A DNA stretch of 64,000 bases from Alternaria dauci (Eukaryota > Ascomycota > Dothideomycetes > Pleosporales > Pleosporaceae): contig NC_091272.1 in assembly GCF_042100115.1 (NCBI RefSeq), forward strand, positions 1,674,001 through 1,738,000, written 5' to 3'. The position numbers and the translations under genes are program-made. Positions 22,749 through 35,100 of this stretch are shown piece after piece. The notes beneath the pieces are model-generated. The model searched no databases. It saw only the letters and a list, made by a program, of their open reading frames with translations, and had not been told where the DNA came from. Each line of letters begins with the position of its first letter. Within the stretch, counting starts at the first letter, position 1.

Positions 22749-25489
22749 CTATTGCAAATCCGAAGTCGAGAACGACGGAAAGGCAAAAGGCGGGATGATC
22801 ATGTTGCCTGCCCCAACCTCAGCACCACCAAACATCTTCTCAACATCGCTCTGTATAGTAGTCAGCAGGGGTAGTACCGCAGGATGAGGTGTCACATACC
22901 CAGTCAATATCATTGATGGCATCCATAGCATTACCAAACGTTGGCCTCCCAGACACTCCATCGCCTCGGTAGATGACCGAGTTCGGACTGTCGGCGTCAT
23001 TTACATCTTGCTGTGCAGTACTCGCGACCGAGGGATAATTCATGGGGGGGAAACCATTGTAAGGAGACACAGGCACCATCACTCGCATATCAAAAGTACC
23101 CCAATCCGAAAGCGGGATGGCACCAGGGAATGTGTTTATCCCGGCTGCGTATATGCTTCCAGCCGGCGAGCTTTGCGTTTGTGGTGGCGACGTGCAGTCT
23201 TGCGCAACCGTGTTTCCGTTTTGTAGATGCGAAAAGGGACTAGGGCTACTCAGACTCGATTGCGTGCTTCCACTGTGCTCTCTGTCCTCTCTCTGCACTA
23301 GCTTTTTAGGCTCTGGACATGGTTGTGGCATGTCGGCCGGGATTCGTACTCTTTTCAGGTTTGCGTACTTTCTGGTTTTTCCGATGAGTTCTTCTAGAAT
23401 CATCCTTGTCTTCTCAACGTTGGGGATTCCAGGCGGTAGATTGAACGAGTAGTCTAGGCACCTCCAGATACGCTGTTCCATGGCGGGCTCTGGTTTCGCT
23501 ATATAGATCTCGTTCACAAGAATGAGCGCGCAGTGGTGTTGATGGAGAGAACCAACGATCCATGACCAGGAGGATAGAACAGGATGCAGCTCGATTTCCA
23601 TACCATGTTCCAAGATCATGGTTGCTGTGCTTATAGTCAGCTGTCGTAATCGCTCCGGCATCTTGCTGCGGGCAGAAGTGATGTACTGCTGTAACATCGA
23701 AACATAGAGGCGGTTCGAGACGATACCATACAGTTCAGACGCCAAAACATGCAATGGCTCTGAGCGGTCCAGCATGGGAACGTATTTCTTTTCCATAGCA
23801 GACTGGAAAGATTGAACACGCGACAGAATCGAGGTGATTGTGACTTCGCGTTTCCCGTCGGGACGTTTACGATCCAGTTTTGGTCGCTCGCCCCAAAGAA
23901 AGCGATGCATCTCGTAAGCCTCGAATCGCATACGACAAATCGTCATATCGGTAAATTGTTTGCGATCTTTGCTGACGTCTACGTTACTGTCACCATGCTC
24001 GGCACGATCGAGATCAACATCGTCAATGTTCAGTGGAAAGCGGGTATCGTAATCTTCGAGCCGGATCTGTGGACGAGGGCCAACAGCCTCGCACGTCCGG
24101 AGATCCAAGAAACAGACTTGATACCACAAGAGGCGCCGTACTTGAATCTCGACCGGGGAAGAGCTGTAGTTGGTTGGGTCTCGATGCAAACCCATGCACT
24201 CAGCTAAGCGGATAAGCGATCCGGTAAGCGCAGAGTGTGAGCGGGATACTTCATCGCGACACAGGGTAATCTGTAAACAAGTGTCAGCTTAGTCTTGTTG
24301 GTTTGAGCGGCAAAAACCAGGATGTAATGCTTGGCTCTCTCTAGTACATGTTAGACTTACAAGGTACATTACGAATGCTTGGAGGGTTTCCAACTTGGTA
24401 GTGCGGAGGAAGTTGGCTTTGGCAAGTGCTTTTTCGGTTGCTTCACGGAAGCTGTCTACCATTGTTCGTTTTTCCACGCCAAACTTGACGCGCACCTGAT
24501 CCTCGGTCATGGAAACGACTGCGCTTAGTAATGCCGCAAAGAGCACAGCCTGGAAAGTTGAACGAGGCTCTGTGCCCATGTTGACTCTGATCCAGAAGTT
24601 CTGATACTGTCGCTCGAACGAGGGGCGATGCACTGTTCGAGCTACAATGTGAACAAAGTCCCAATAGTGAGCGAGCAATTCGTCAACTACAACCCGTGCG
24701 GGCAGATGGGCTTCAAGACATGTTTGATTGATACCCGATGCCAACATGAAATTTGAGGACGGAGCAACGTAATCCTGTGTAGGTGCTAGCCAATCGGCAG
24801 CATCATCTTCGATGGTAAACTGGTGAGAATATTGCGAGTCTGGCAGCTGATTGAGAGCCCGGGTAAGCTAGGACAGAGGTGTCAGTATAGGTGTGCATGT
24901 CAAAGAGTTATAAACTCACTTCTTCGGAAAATCTTGGGCGCACAAGTCCTCCGATACGCTCTGTGATTCTGATTTTACCCATGCGAAAACCTAGATCGTC
25001 TATATCTTCATTGAGGTTGACATCGTCGTTAGGCTCATAGTAAGTGGCATCTTCGCTGACAAGATGAGTCGGCCGCAGGTTTTGAGTCTCCTCATCGTCT
25101 TCTTTGTCGCTCGACTGTTCTTGGCCAGGCAGCGCGCCGGCTCTGGAGAAGTCAGAAGGGTTTCGAGTATTTGATGCTGTTTTGCGTGCAACATCTTCTT
25201 CGAGGCTCCGCTCCAAACGGCCCATTTGCTCCTTAACCTCGGCGAGCTTTGCCTGGGCGCTTGAGTCGAGCCCGGAGGCGATGAATACGCATTGGCGCGC
25301 GTTCTTGGTGCAGTGTGCACACGGATGACACTTGTCACATTTTAGTTTCCGACGCCTACACTCGAGGCACGAAGTGATGAGGCGGTTGCGACGACGAACA
25401 CGCGGTGGCGGCTGATGTGTCGTCCTGTCAGCGACTACTGGTGGGGACGATTGGGTCCCATTTTGGCTCTGCAACGGTGGGCTGGACAT
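22749..25489 (-). CDS. Zn2Cys6 fungal transcription factor
   Basis: A nuclear DNA-binding regulator; targets unknown. Exons: 25489-24920, 24867-24361, 24270-22900 and 22850-22749, giving 849 aa. The zinc cluster lies at residues 41-67 (CLECRRRKLKC, then C-x2-C-x6-C), preceded by a basic RVRRRNR segment. An extra Cys sits between the third and fourth ligands (CDKCHPC). A coiled-coil-like linker follows (LAEVKEQMGRLERSLEE), then an acidic region. The fungal-specific middle homology domain shows the typical SLIRLAECMGLHRD and EIQVRRLLWYQVCFLDLRT. The C-terminal ~150 residues are Ser/Pro-rich, and the last exon provides SDVEKMFGGAEVG..STSDLQ. The ATG at 25489 (MSSPPLQ) was chosen, though the frame is open ~80 codons further upstream. 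It is divergent from ASF1, with 1.2 kb between them. Confidence 0.92.
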
Positions 25490-26685
25490 GTCTGAGGTGT
25501 TGATGCAGTCCAGGAGTGGAAGGGCCTGTTCCTTACGGACGTAAGACCCCAGATATCGCACAGCTGTGCAGCGATTAGCGAGAGGAAGGGTACCAAACAG
25601 GACATGGCATACATTAGCAATGGTTGGCAACCTGTCCTCCACCTTTTCGACAGCTATACGGCAGTGTGAGTGCAACTCCGTACGGTACCTAGGTACGAAT
25701 TGGGATGACCGGATTGCGCAGGTACCCGGGACCCTCACGGCCTAGCTGCGGGTGATGTCAAATCTCTACAAGGTCGTGCGGTCGGAAACTCTCCTCGTTC
25801 CTAAATCACAGATGCCAGAACGACTGTCTCGTGGTGACTGTGTTGGTAGCTTTATTGCGACCTAGCAAGACTGTGAGCCCCACTTTGGCTCTCCGTGAAG
25901 CACTGACTACGGCTGATTAGTTTATGTCAGCGTCATTAGCCCGGTCTCATGTTCTCCCGCCCAAACTCAAATCTATCCGGCCTGCAAAGATGAGGCTGAG
26001 ACATGATTGTGGAAGCTTCCATGTGGCTGGTAGTCTCGAGGCGTTCATCACCCACGTATGAGATCCTATGAGCTATCTCTCTCGGGACCAACGCCTGCGA
26101 CGCGAAACCTCACCGTCGTGAGATCTGGCTCGATGGGGTTCCCTCAACACTACACCGAGAGTCGTGCACCAAAACAAGGAGACGGGGTTGTCTTGTAGCC
26201 AGAGACTACAGATAGTCTTGACTGCAATTGCGGCGTTCCTGGATCCAATGAAGCTAATGCAGCTGGCTGGATCCAAGTCTCGCTACTCAGTACCTACCAA
26301 GGTCAACCAAGCACGAAAACTTTTGCAACATGGGCAATTGGTAGGCCTGGAATCAAGCAAGGAGCAGTGCTGCGCCTGACTAGCCCGTCCCATTTGTTTC
26401 CAGACGTGGGGAACAAACAGCATACAATCTCGACGCGAACGCGTAACGCCTAGTCACGTTTCCAAAGGACGCGACCCGCGACAGGCCTAAAGACAATGAT
26501 CCACTGATCGTTGCCGCCGCGGTCTATCTAACGCACGTCCTCACCGCTTCCATAACAAACACCTTTTCCTGCCGCCTTTTGCAGAATCCCCACCACGCAC
26601 GCTTCTCGACTCCCAAACCCATCACATTACCCAGACCAGTCGTCCCACCCGCGTTTGTCCCCGATCAATTACCTCCGACTTCAAA
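25490..26685. other. Divergent promoter region, Zn2Cys6 gene / ASF1
   Basis: 1.2 kb between two start codons. Short frames only. An ACGCGT hexamer lies at 26439-26444, about 240 bp before the ASF1 start. The last 150 bp before 26686 are C/T-rich, typical of a fungal 5' UTR. Nothing else recognised. Confidence 0.55.
26439..26444. promoter_or_regulatory. ACGCGT, candidate MluI cell-cycle box
   Basis: The palindromic core bound by MBF-type regulators of G1/S genes in yeasts, about 240 bp upstream of the ASF1 ATG. Histone-deposition genes are classical S-phase genes, so the placement is plausible. The same hexamer also occurs elsewhere in this window (for example about 20141 and 28647), so on its own the match is weak. 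Confidence 0.35.
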
Positions 26686-27698
26686 ATGTCTGTCGTATCG
26701 CTTCTCGGTGTCGAGGTCAAGAACAACCCCGCGCGCTTCGACGAGCCATACGAGTTTGAGATCACCTTCGAGTGTCTCGAGCAACTACAGAAGGGCAAGC
26801 GCGCTCAATGTGCATGTTCGCTACGGCCACTGACTGATGTTCAGACCTCGAGTGGAAATTGACCTACGTTGGCTCCGCGACCTCGTAAGACGACTCCTGT
26901 ATCCCTTTGTGAACACGTCTGATCAGCACCCTGCAGAAACGAGTATGACCAAGAACTCGACTCTGTCCTCGTCGGTCCCCTCCCGGTTGGTGTCAACAAG
27001 TTTCAGTTCAAGGCCGACCCCCCCAATCTGTCGCGCATTCCCAACAGCGAAATCATCGGCGTCACGGTCATTCTGCTCAGCTGCAGCTACGATGAGCGCG
27101 AGTTCGTGCGTGTCGGATACTACGTCAACAACGAGTACACAGACGAGGCATTGGCACTAGACCCGCCTACCAAGCCCGTCATCGAGAAGGTCCAGAGGCA
27201 GATTCTTGCAGAGAAGCCACGAGTCACGCGCTTTGCCATCAAGTGGTATGTTCGACTACATACGCCTGTATTCCTTTTTCCAGTACTAACCTTGATAGGG
27301 ACTCCGACGAGTCTGCACCCCCGGAGTTTCCCCCTGAGCAGCCAGAGGCCGACCTCACCGCAGACGGAGACCAATACGGTATCGAGGAAGAGGAAGAAGA
27401 GGAGGAGGAGGCCGAGGGCGAAGGTGCTGCCGCTGAGGGCGAGGATGCTGCCATGGCAGGCGCCGAGGACACAGCAGGCCCCGCCAACGACGATGATGCC
27501 GAGTCTGAGGCCGGCAGTGAGGAGATTGACATTGAAGATTCAGAAGACGATGAGGAGGAGGAGGGCGAGGAGGGTGGAGACGATGACATGGAGATGGATG
27601 AGGGTGAGGCAGGCCCCGCCAACGGCGACAAGCCAGCTCAACAACAGCCTGGAGGTGCCGCGCAGCAACAGTCTGGTGCGGACGTGATGGTCCACTAG
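26686..27698 (+). CDS. ASF1: Histone chaperone Asf1
   Basis: Binds the H3-H4 dimer and hands it to CAF-1 or HIRA during replication-coupled or independent nucleosome assembly. Exons: 26686-26794, 26845-26884, 26937-27245 and 27299-27698, giving 285 aa. The first ~155 residues form the conserved immunoglobulin-like core: [75 protein letters not shown] and the VTRFAIKW end. The C-terminal ~130 residues are an acidic tail with long Glu/Asp runs, as in yeast Asf1. The first intron (26795-26844) must use a GC donor (GCAAGC), because only that junction rebuilds the conserved QKDLEWKL. The third has a perfect TACTAAC branch site. Introns are 50, 52 and 53 nt. Confidence 0.96.
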
Positions 27699-28807
27699 GT
27701 GTGGCGCCACGTCTGTTGTTTGCATACTTCATCATTGCGGATGCTTAGAGCAGTAAGGGATCCCCGCCGCTTTGTGGTTTCATTCTAGATATGTATACTG
27801 TAGCTGCAGTGTCGCTCTGTCCACACGATTTAGTCTTCATCCTATCACGAAGAAGTTGAAATACGAATACCCTAGTAAAGTAGCAGCACATTCTACATGA
27901 CAAAATGCGTGCTGTGGTATAAACCTGAGTGTTGAGGCTTAGATGACAAGAACGCGTGCAGCCGCGCAAGCCAGCGCTGCTGTTCGTCGCCGTCCACAGC
28001 CCTGGTGGATCCGCCGTCAGGCCCGAAATTTGTTACGGCAGGCCTGCGCGACCGAAAGTGGTGGTTCGGGGCGACGTCAACTTCACCGCACAGCCTCGAA
28101 GTGAATAGCACAGTAACGTGAGCTCGGCGGCTGGTTTCCGACATGTGTCGAAACACTTATAGTAGCTAGGAACGACAGGTGGGCATAGAATGACATTAAT
28201 CAATAAATGCTGGTCATCACCCCCCCAGGGACCATCCGCTCCTTGTTCCTGTGACCCCAGAAGCGCACATGTATGCAAGCTGAGGAGCTCACTCGGGCCT
28301 CTACGTCAAACAACGCCCCTTTCACACTCAGATTGCTTCGACTGCCGCGATTACTTCAGCGTCTGTTTCAGTAGCAAACAGCCTGCTCCGTCGTTTCGAA
28401 TCCCTCCTAAACCTATTCTTTTCCGCCTGCGCCGCTCCTCAGCCGCGCACTGCCGCCGCCTCCGCTATCCATACCTCTGCCTTTGGCGATAGACCTACAC
28501 CGCATACGACTTCGAGGATCGACGGCTTTCTCGTATACGATACCCGACAGATCGCAAGGGTCGTCGGCGAGTTTGGCACTTAGCGACGGCGACTCAGGGA
28601 CATACCCCACCAAGTTAAGGTATGTGGTACGCTCATTTCCTGCTCCACGCGTCACTCGGCATGCATGGCGGCCTCGATGACTGCTTCGCGGAACGGTCCA
28701 TGAACCAGGCGGCAACGTGCATAGAAGGCTTTCTCTTGGACAACGGCTGACGCATACATCTCAAGCATCACAGCGTGCAGCAGTTGGTACCTTATCGCAC
28801 CATTACA
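27699..28807. other. Intergenic, ASF1 3' end to SKT5/CHS4
   Basis: 1.1 kb between tandem genes. Frames up to about 100 codons exist on both strands, none recognisable. An ACGCGT lies at 28647-28652. The CHS4 promoter and 5' UTR must lie toward the right end. No RNA gene or repeat seen. Confidence 0.55.
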
Positions 28808-31588
28808 ATGAGCTACCACCAGGGCCAGCCCCAGCTTGGGGCGACATTTGTGCCAGGAGGCTTCGATGACTATTATATGCCGGCTCCTTCGCCTGAAGTC
28901 ATCTCGCCTGCGCCTCAGCGGTTTGTTCTAGCCCATCGCCATATGCATGCCCTGAAATTGCGGCTGACCTAGGTTTGGCGGTAGGATAATGCCCGAAGTG
29001 CCCGAGAACATGCAAGAAAACATTGCCCATCTGGAGCTGGAAGCCAACGGCCCTCGTGGTACCAACGGCGCAATGTCACCCATGCAGGGCTACAATCAGT
29101 CACAGCAGAACTTCCCCCCGCGACAGGCGAGCTACCAGAACGAGCTGCCTGTCCACAACGATCAATGGCCGGCGCGGCAAGCGAGCATCTCGTCTGCCTT
29201 CCGACAACCACCAAACGTGCAGCCCCAGTCGGTGCAGCAGCAGCCGTCGCACGACTACAACCAGTTCGCCCAGAGCTACGACTCGCCCAACTTCTCGCCC
29301 TTTCCCAAGCTCCCCAACAAGCCGCCAAACGTGCCCCCGTCCGACGATGAGAAGGAGGCGGTCTTGGAGAATGCGCGCCTGCCGGTGCTCAACTCGAACG
29401 ATCCCGAGATGCAGCTGGCATGGGCACAAGACGCACTGCAGTACGTAGACGCCGCGCAACTGCATGAGCAGCGCATTTCAGAGATCCAGGGGGCAAGACC
29501 GGCCACACCACAAGTCGAGCACCAGCTCCGTCTGGACGCCATGAACGTAGTCACGTTCTTGGCGGACCAAGGCCACCCGAAAGCGACCTTTATGCGGGGC
29601 ATGTGGCTAGAGTTTGGCAAGTTTGGCATGCGCGCAGACAAGAAGGAGGCGTTCAGGTGCTACTCTCGCGCGGCTGCAAAGGGGTACGCAAGGGCAGAAT
29701 ACCGCATGGGCATGCAGTTTGAACAGTCGAACGACCCCATCAAGGCTCTGCAAAACTACAAAGCTGGCGCCGAACAAGGCGACTCAGCCTCCAACTACCG
29801 CCTTGGTATGATGACGCTACTCGGACAGCACGGCCAGCCACAAGACTTTGCAAGAGGAGTGCAACTGATCAAGCTCGCTGCGGCTACTGCCGACGAGAAT
29901 GCCCCACAAGGTGCCTATGTGTTAGGCATGCTTCAAGCGCGAGAGCTGCCCCAAATCAATGTGCCGGAGATGTTTTTGCCCTATGATGAAAAGGGCGCCA
30001 GACAAAACATCGAGAAAGCCGCCTATCTCGGGTTCGCAAAGGCTCAGCTGAAGATGGGCTCCGCCTATGAGCTTTGCAGCCTGGGCTGTGAGTTTAACCC
30101 TACGCTGTCGTTGCACTATAACGCGCTCGCGTCTAGGCAGGGTGAGCCCGAGGCAGACATGGCCATCAGCAAATGGTTCCTCTGTGGACACGAAGGAGAG
30201 TTCAACAAGAACGAAGAGCTGGCATACCAATACGCGCAACGTGCCGCAGCGGCCGGCCTCGCGACAGCGGAGTTCGCCATGGGCTACTTCAACGAGATCG
30301 GCATGAACACGCCGGTCAATCTTGACAAAGCCCTGGAATGGTACGAAAAGGCAGAGAAAAACGGCAACAGAGACGCGACTGCACGTATAGAGAGCATCTC
30401 CAAGTTGTCACGGACGTTGTCAAAGAAGGACCATGAAAATGTTGCCATCAACATGATCAAGTCAAAGCATGGCTCCATGCGAGGGCAGCGGCCAGTGAGA
30501 CTGCAGAAATCACATGCTCCTATGCCTTCTATCAACGATAACAGCCCTTCTGACTACGGCGACACCTCTCCAGCTACTCCTGCAGGTGGCCGCCTTCCGC
30601 CCAGGGGCGACAGTACAACGCCGTATCCCATGTCTGACCAGCCCCCGATGATTGCGAATGCCCCCGTGTCGGCTCCCTATGACCGTCCCTCTTCAGCAGC
30701 GCCATACCCTATGGACAACGGGCCTCCTCGACTAAGCCCGCAGCGGCCAGGTATTGCTGGTGGCTTTGCGCCAGAGGTGAGGGCTTCGAGTGCCCGACCT
30801 GCATCCTCGGCGTTCAACATCAACCCTAACGTATATCCTCCAAACGATCCTTACGGGCACGGTAGTCCCCGCCCCAATCCCGGTTCAGGTTATGACATGG
30901 GACCGATGCCAATGCGTCCTCACACGAGTGTGGACAACATGGGCCCAGGACGCGGTGGTCGGGGTGCGCCGCTGGCACCAGGAGGACCGGCGGGTTACAG
31001 ACAGCCTGGAGGACCGAGTGCTCAACGTCCAGAGCCTCAGAACCGCCCATCAACGACGCAGCCTCCTGATATTGGATACAGTGCGCCAGATGGACGTAAC
31101 AAGCTGCAGAAACCGACTGGGGCGCCTCTTAAGAAAGCACCCACACTGCCAGATATTGGCTACGTCGCACCCCTCGAGCCCCGCCAGCACACTCGTCCGT
31201 CTACCGTTCAACCAGGTCAGGAGAGTAGGACTTCTTCACGGATGGATAGGCCCTCCACTACTACACCCGGTCAAGGTTCTCGGCCCTCATCACGGCCGGG
31301 CTCATCTGGTCGTCCCAGCGGATACGACAACATGCCTAAGCCGAATAGGGTACAAACATTGCAACAACAGCAGCCGCCTCCCAAGTCTGCGCCAGTACAA
31401 GCAAGTAAACCGGCGACGCCTACGCCACCTAAGCAGACACCATCAGCCGCCTCAACGCCAGGCAAAGGACCAAAGACGTTTGACGAGATGGGCATAGGGC
31501 AGGCGCCCAAGGACAGCGATTGTGTAAGTTGCAACACCTCTACTGGTAACCGGAAACGCTTGCTAACATACTCCAGGTTGTCATGTAG
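28808..31588 (+). CDS. Chitin synthase activator, Skt5/Chs4 family (Sel1 repeats, CAAX)
   Basis: Activates and localises a class IV chitin synthase (Chs3 type) at sites of wall growth and septation. Exons: 28808-28920, 28973-31523 and 31577-31588, giving 891 aa. The N-terminal ~150 residues are Gln/Pro-rich. Sel1-like repeats run from about residue 190 to 480 (GHPKATFMRGMWLEFG, KGYARAEYRMG, QGDSASNYRLG, LGFAKAQLKMG, AGLATAEFAMGYF). The rest is a long Pro/Ser/Arg-rich tail. The final exon has 12 nt. It joins TGT to GTT GTC ATG TAG, so the protein ends in CVVM, a prenylation box as in yeast Skt5. Without that splice the tail would differ and the box would be lost. The homology of the repeats and the CAAX end make the call firm. 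Confidence 0.93.
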
Positions 31589-32147
31589 ACTGAACAGTGC
31601 TGGTACGGCGCGATGTTCAATGAATTTTGCATAGCGGAACATCTTAATATTGCATAGTAGTCATCAGTCGCAGCACTGACACTTGATATACCCCTTTTTG
31701 AAAACCCTTGAGGCGGCGTTGGTGATTATCTAGTACCTAAAAATTACAATCGTGAAAGACATGCCGCAATCTAATGCCATGGCTGGACGTTCAAATATAA
31801 TGTGTGGCCCAGACAATCACGCGGTGACGCGGTATCACGTGCCAGGGTCAGTCTTAGTATTGTCGAATCGAACTGCAGTATGCCCCAATCGTCAGCCTAA
31901 AACTGTTCTACACTCTTTGTGTTTTCTCAACTTCAATTCGTCCCGACTTTGCGTCGTTTGTGAACCCTCATATTACCGTGGATGTGTGATCGCCAGGCAC
32001 GGACACTACCGGTGGCGCGGTTCCTCAATGGTTCAGCGGGGGAGGAGCGCGTTCTGAACTGCCTCGCTCGCAAACACCCATCACGCCCTTGCAGCTCAAC
32101 CGCGCCCCTCAACTCTTTCTCTTGCGACGAGAGTAGCCGCCGCAGTG
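31589..32147. other. Intergenic, SKT5/CHS4 to SMC6
   Basis: 559 bp between tandem genes. A CACGTG E-box-type hexamer lies at 31836-31841, about 310 bp before the SMC6 start, within a tgacgcgg-rich patch. No gene or repeat recognised. Confidence 0.55.
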
Positions 32148-35100
32148 ATGGCTGCGAAGCGCCCTCGCGCTTTCACAGATGGGGTTGATCCTAGCGGCTC
32201 GAGTAGCAATAGTCGCGTACGCCAACCGTCCCGAGCCAACACGAACACATATGCTGACACCATCTAGGGCAAACGACCCCGGCAATCTGAATCCCAAGAC
32301 AGCGATCAGTCAGACAGCGAGCGATCCCACGCGGCAAGTGGTAGTGAATCATCCGATGACGACGACGAAGGCGAAGACACTCGCGAACATGAGATATGGG
32401 CAACACAGCAGGTGCAGAAAGAACGCAAGGAGACTGCAGACCGGCCAAATGAGGCAACTGACTCTGGCATCATTGAGGAAGTCCAGTGTATCAACTTCAT
32501 GTGTCACGAACATTTGACGGTAACCTTGGGACCTCTGATCAACTTCATCATTGGACACAACGGTAGCGGCAAGAGCGCAGTGCTCACAGCAATCCAAATC
32601 TGCCTGGGTGGAAAGGCTACCGCCACAAACCGCGCCCAGAACCTCAAGAGCCTCATCAAGCACGGCAAAGACCACTCCTCTGTGATTGTCAAGATCAAGA
32701 ACCAAGGGCCACTCGCCTATAAACCTGCACAGTACGGCGACTCGATCATCGTCGAACGACATTTCAATAGATCCGGCACTTCGGGGTTCAAGCTCAAAAA
32801 CGTGAACAACAAACTTGTCACAAACAAAAAAGCTGAGCTTGAAGACATCCTGGACGCGTTCTCCATGCAGATTGACAACCCGATGAACGTGCTAACACAG
32901 GACATGGCAAGACAGTTCCTGAACGACTCAACACCAAAAGACAAATACAAGTTCTTCCTCCAGGGCACACAGCTCGAGAACCTCAACAGAGATTATCAGC
33001 AGATTGAACAGTCCCTGGAAGTGATGAATGCGAGAGCGGAGGTCAAGGAAGCCGACCTTAGCGTTCTGAGAAACGAGATGGAATCGCTGGCGAGGAAAGC
33101 TAAACGGGCGGCAAGTCTACAAACCATGCGAGACAAGGAAGCGGAGCTCGCCAGACAAGCAGCCTGGGCGACTGTCCGGGAACAGGAACAAGAGGTGGAG
33201 AACAATTTAAAGGAAATTGCGAATTGCGACCAGGTCATACAAGGGCTACAGGAGGAAGCAGGACAGGCTGCACAGCTCTACGAGCAGGCCGACCAAGCTT
33301 GTGAAGCTGCCAAGCAATCTGTGACTGATATCACAGCTGAATTAGAGCCTGCAGAGCAATCTTTATTGGAGACCAAAGGGAGATTTCAGGATATCAAAAC
33401 GAGACTTCAGCAATTACAGCCTGATGAACGTAATGCTCACAGTGAGTTGAAAGCCAAAAAGATCACGGTGCAGAAGCTTGAGGCAGAGATCGAGCAATAC
33501 CGACGACGACAGGCTGAAGCGGACAATGGTCGTCATGCCGAGAAGGCTCGGGAGTGTGATGAAGCCAAAGTTCAACGCGACAATGCCCGGGCCGCATTCG
33601 AGGCCCATGATACGGGCCTTCCAGCCCTGCAGGAGAAGCTCGAGGACGCCCAGAAGGAACAACAAGAAGCGGATCGTAATGTGGAAGAGGCGCAGGCCGG
33701 TGTCACACGCATCGAAAATACTATCAGAGCACTAAAAAGTGGCCAAACTAACTGGATAGAAGCGTATACAAATCACAGAAAGCTGAGTGAGTTACTCAAT
33801 GCGATCGAGTCCGAGCGCAGGTTTAGAGAACCACCATTCGGACCTCTCGGTCGTCACGTCAAGTTGGTGGAGCCCCAGTGGGGCCGGATCTTAGAGAAGC
33901 AGTTCGGCCAGGCTTTGAATGGGTTTGTCGTCACCAGCAGGCAAGATTCAAACATACTATCAGAATTGATGAACAGAATTGGCTGGTACGGGTCTACTTC
34001 TCATTTCGCCAACGAAGCTAACAATGCCAGGTCTGCTCCAATATACATTGGCAAAAAGGCGCACATCGATACCACGGAGAGTGAGCCTCCGCTTGAGTTT
34101 GTGACATGGATGAGAGCTCTTACGGTAACTACGGTCCATGCACGAAACGTGTGGAGACATCCAGCTGACCAATACATAGATTGAAGAGGACCTTGTTCGG
34201 AATCAGTTTATCATCAATCAGTCGATCGAGCAGACCGTGCTCATCGAGGACATGAAGGAGGGTGCCCAGTTCATGGATGCCCGTGGGCCATCGACTAAAC
34301 ATGTTAGAATGTGCTTTACTTTTGCAGACGGCGACACTCGAAAAGGTCGCGTCATCAGCTACACCGGCAACGGTGGTATCAACAACAGTCCGATTGCGGA
34401 ATTCTCCGGACCTCTACGTATGCAGGTAGATCGGGCTGCTCAAATCAAGTGTGCACAATTGTTCAACATGTTAAGAGATTTGCTAACTAGATCTGTAGGA
34501 CAGAAGAGGAGAATCTCGCTCAGGCTCATAGAGAACTCCAGGCCTTTAAGCAGGTTGCTAGTCAACGGCTTGGTCAGGTCAACACATGCAATGCTCAGAT
34601 ACGAGACCACGAACGTCAGAAGAAAAACCTTCAAGTTGCTTACCAACGAGCCGCCAAAGAAGTGGACCGACTTGAGAACGAGTTGGACGAAGCAACTCCC
34701 GATGCTGCAGCTATTCAGGTGCGCGAGGCAGATCTCGCAAAGGCCCAAGAAAAAGTGAAGGATTGTGAGAACATCTTTGAAGACTTGAAAATCGAAAAGT
34801 ATCAGCTTGATGACCAAAACAAGGCGAACAAAAGGGAAATGGATGAAGCGCAAAAGGTAGTCGCTGACTGCCAATTCCGCCTCGGGAAGGCACAATCGAC
34901 GGTTCGAAACTTACAGAACACACGAGAAGAACAGCTCAGGCTCAAGAACGCTGCGATTGACAAGGTTGCCAGAGCTGAAGACTTTAAGAAGCAGTGGCAG
35001 GCAGAGCTTGCGGATCAGCAGGCCTTACTGGTAGAAGTGATTGAGGGTGCGAAGGCTATCTGCGAAGAGCGTGTCTTTGTCCCCCCTGACAAGACATCCG

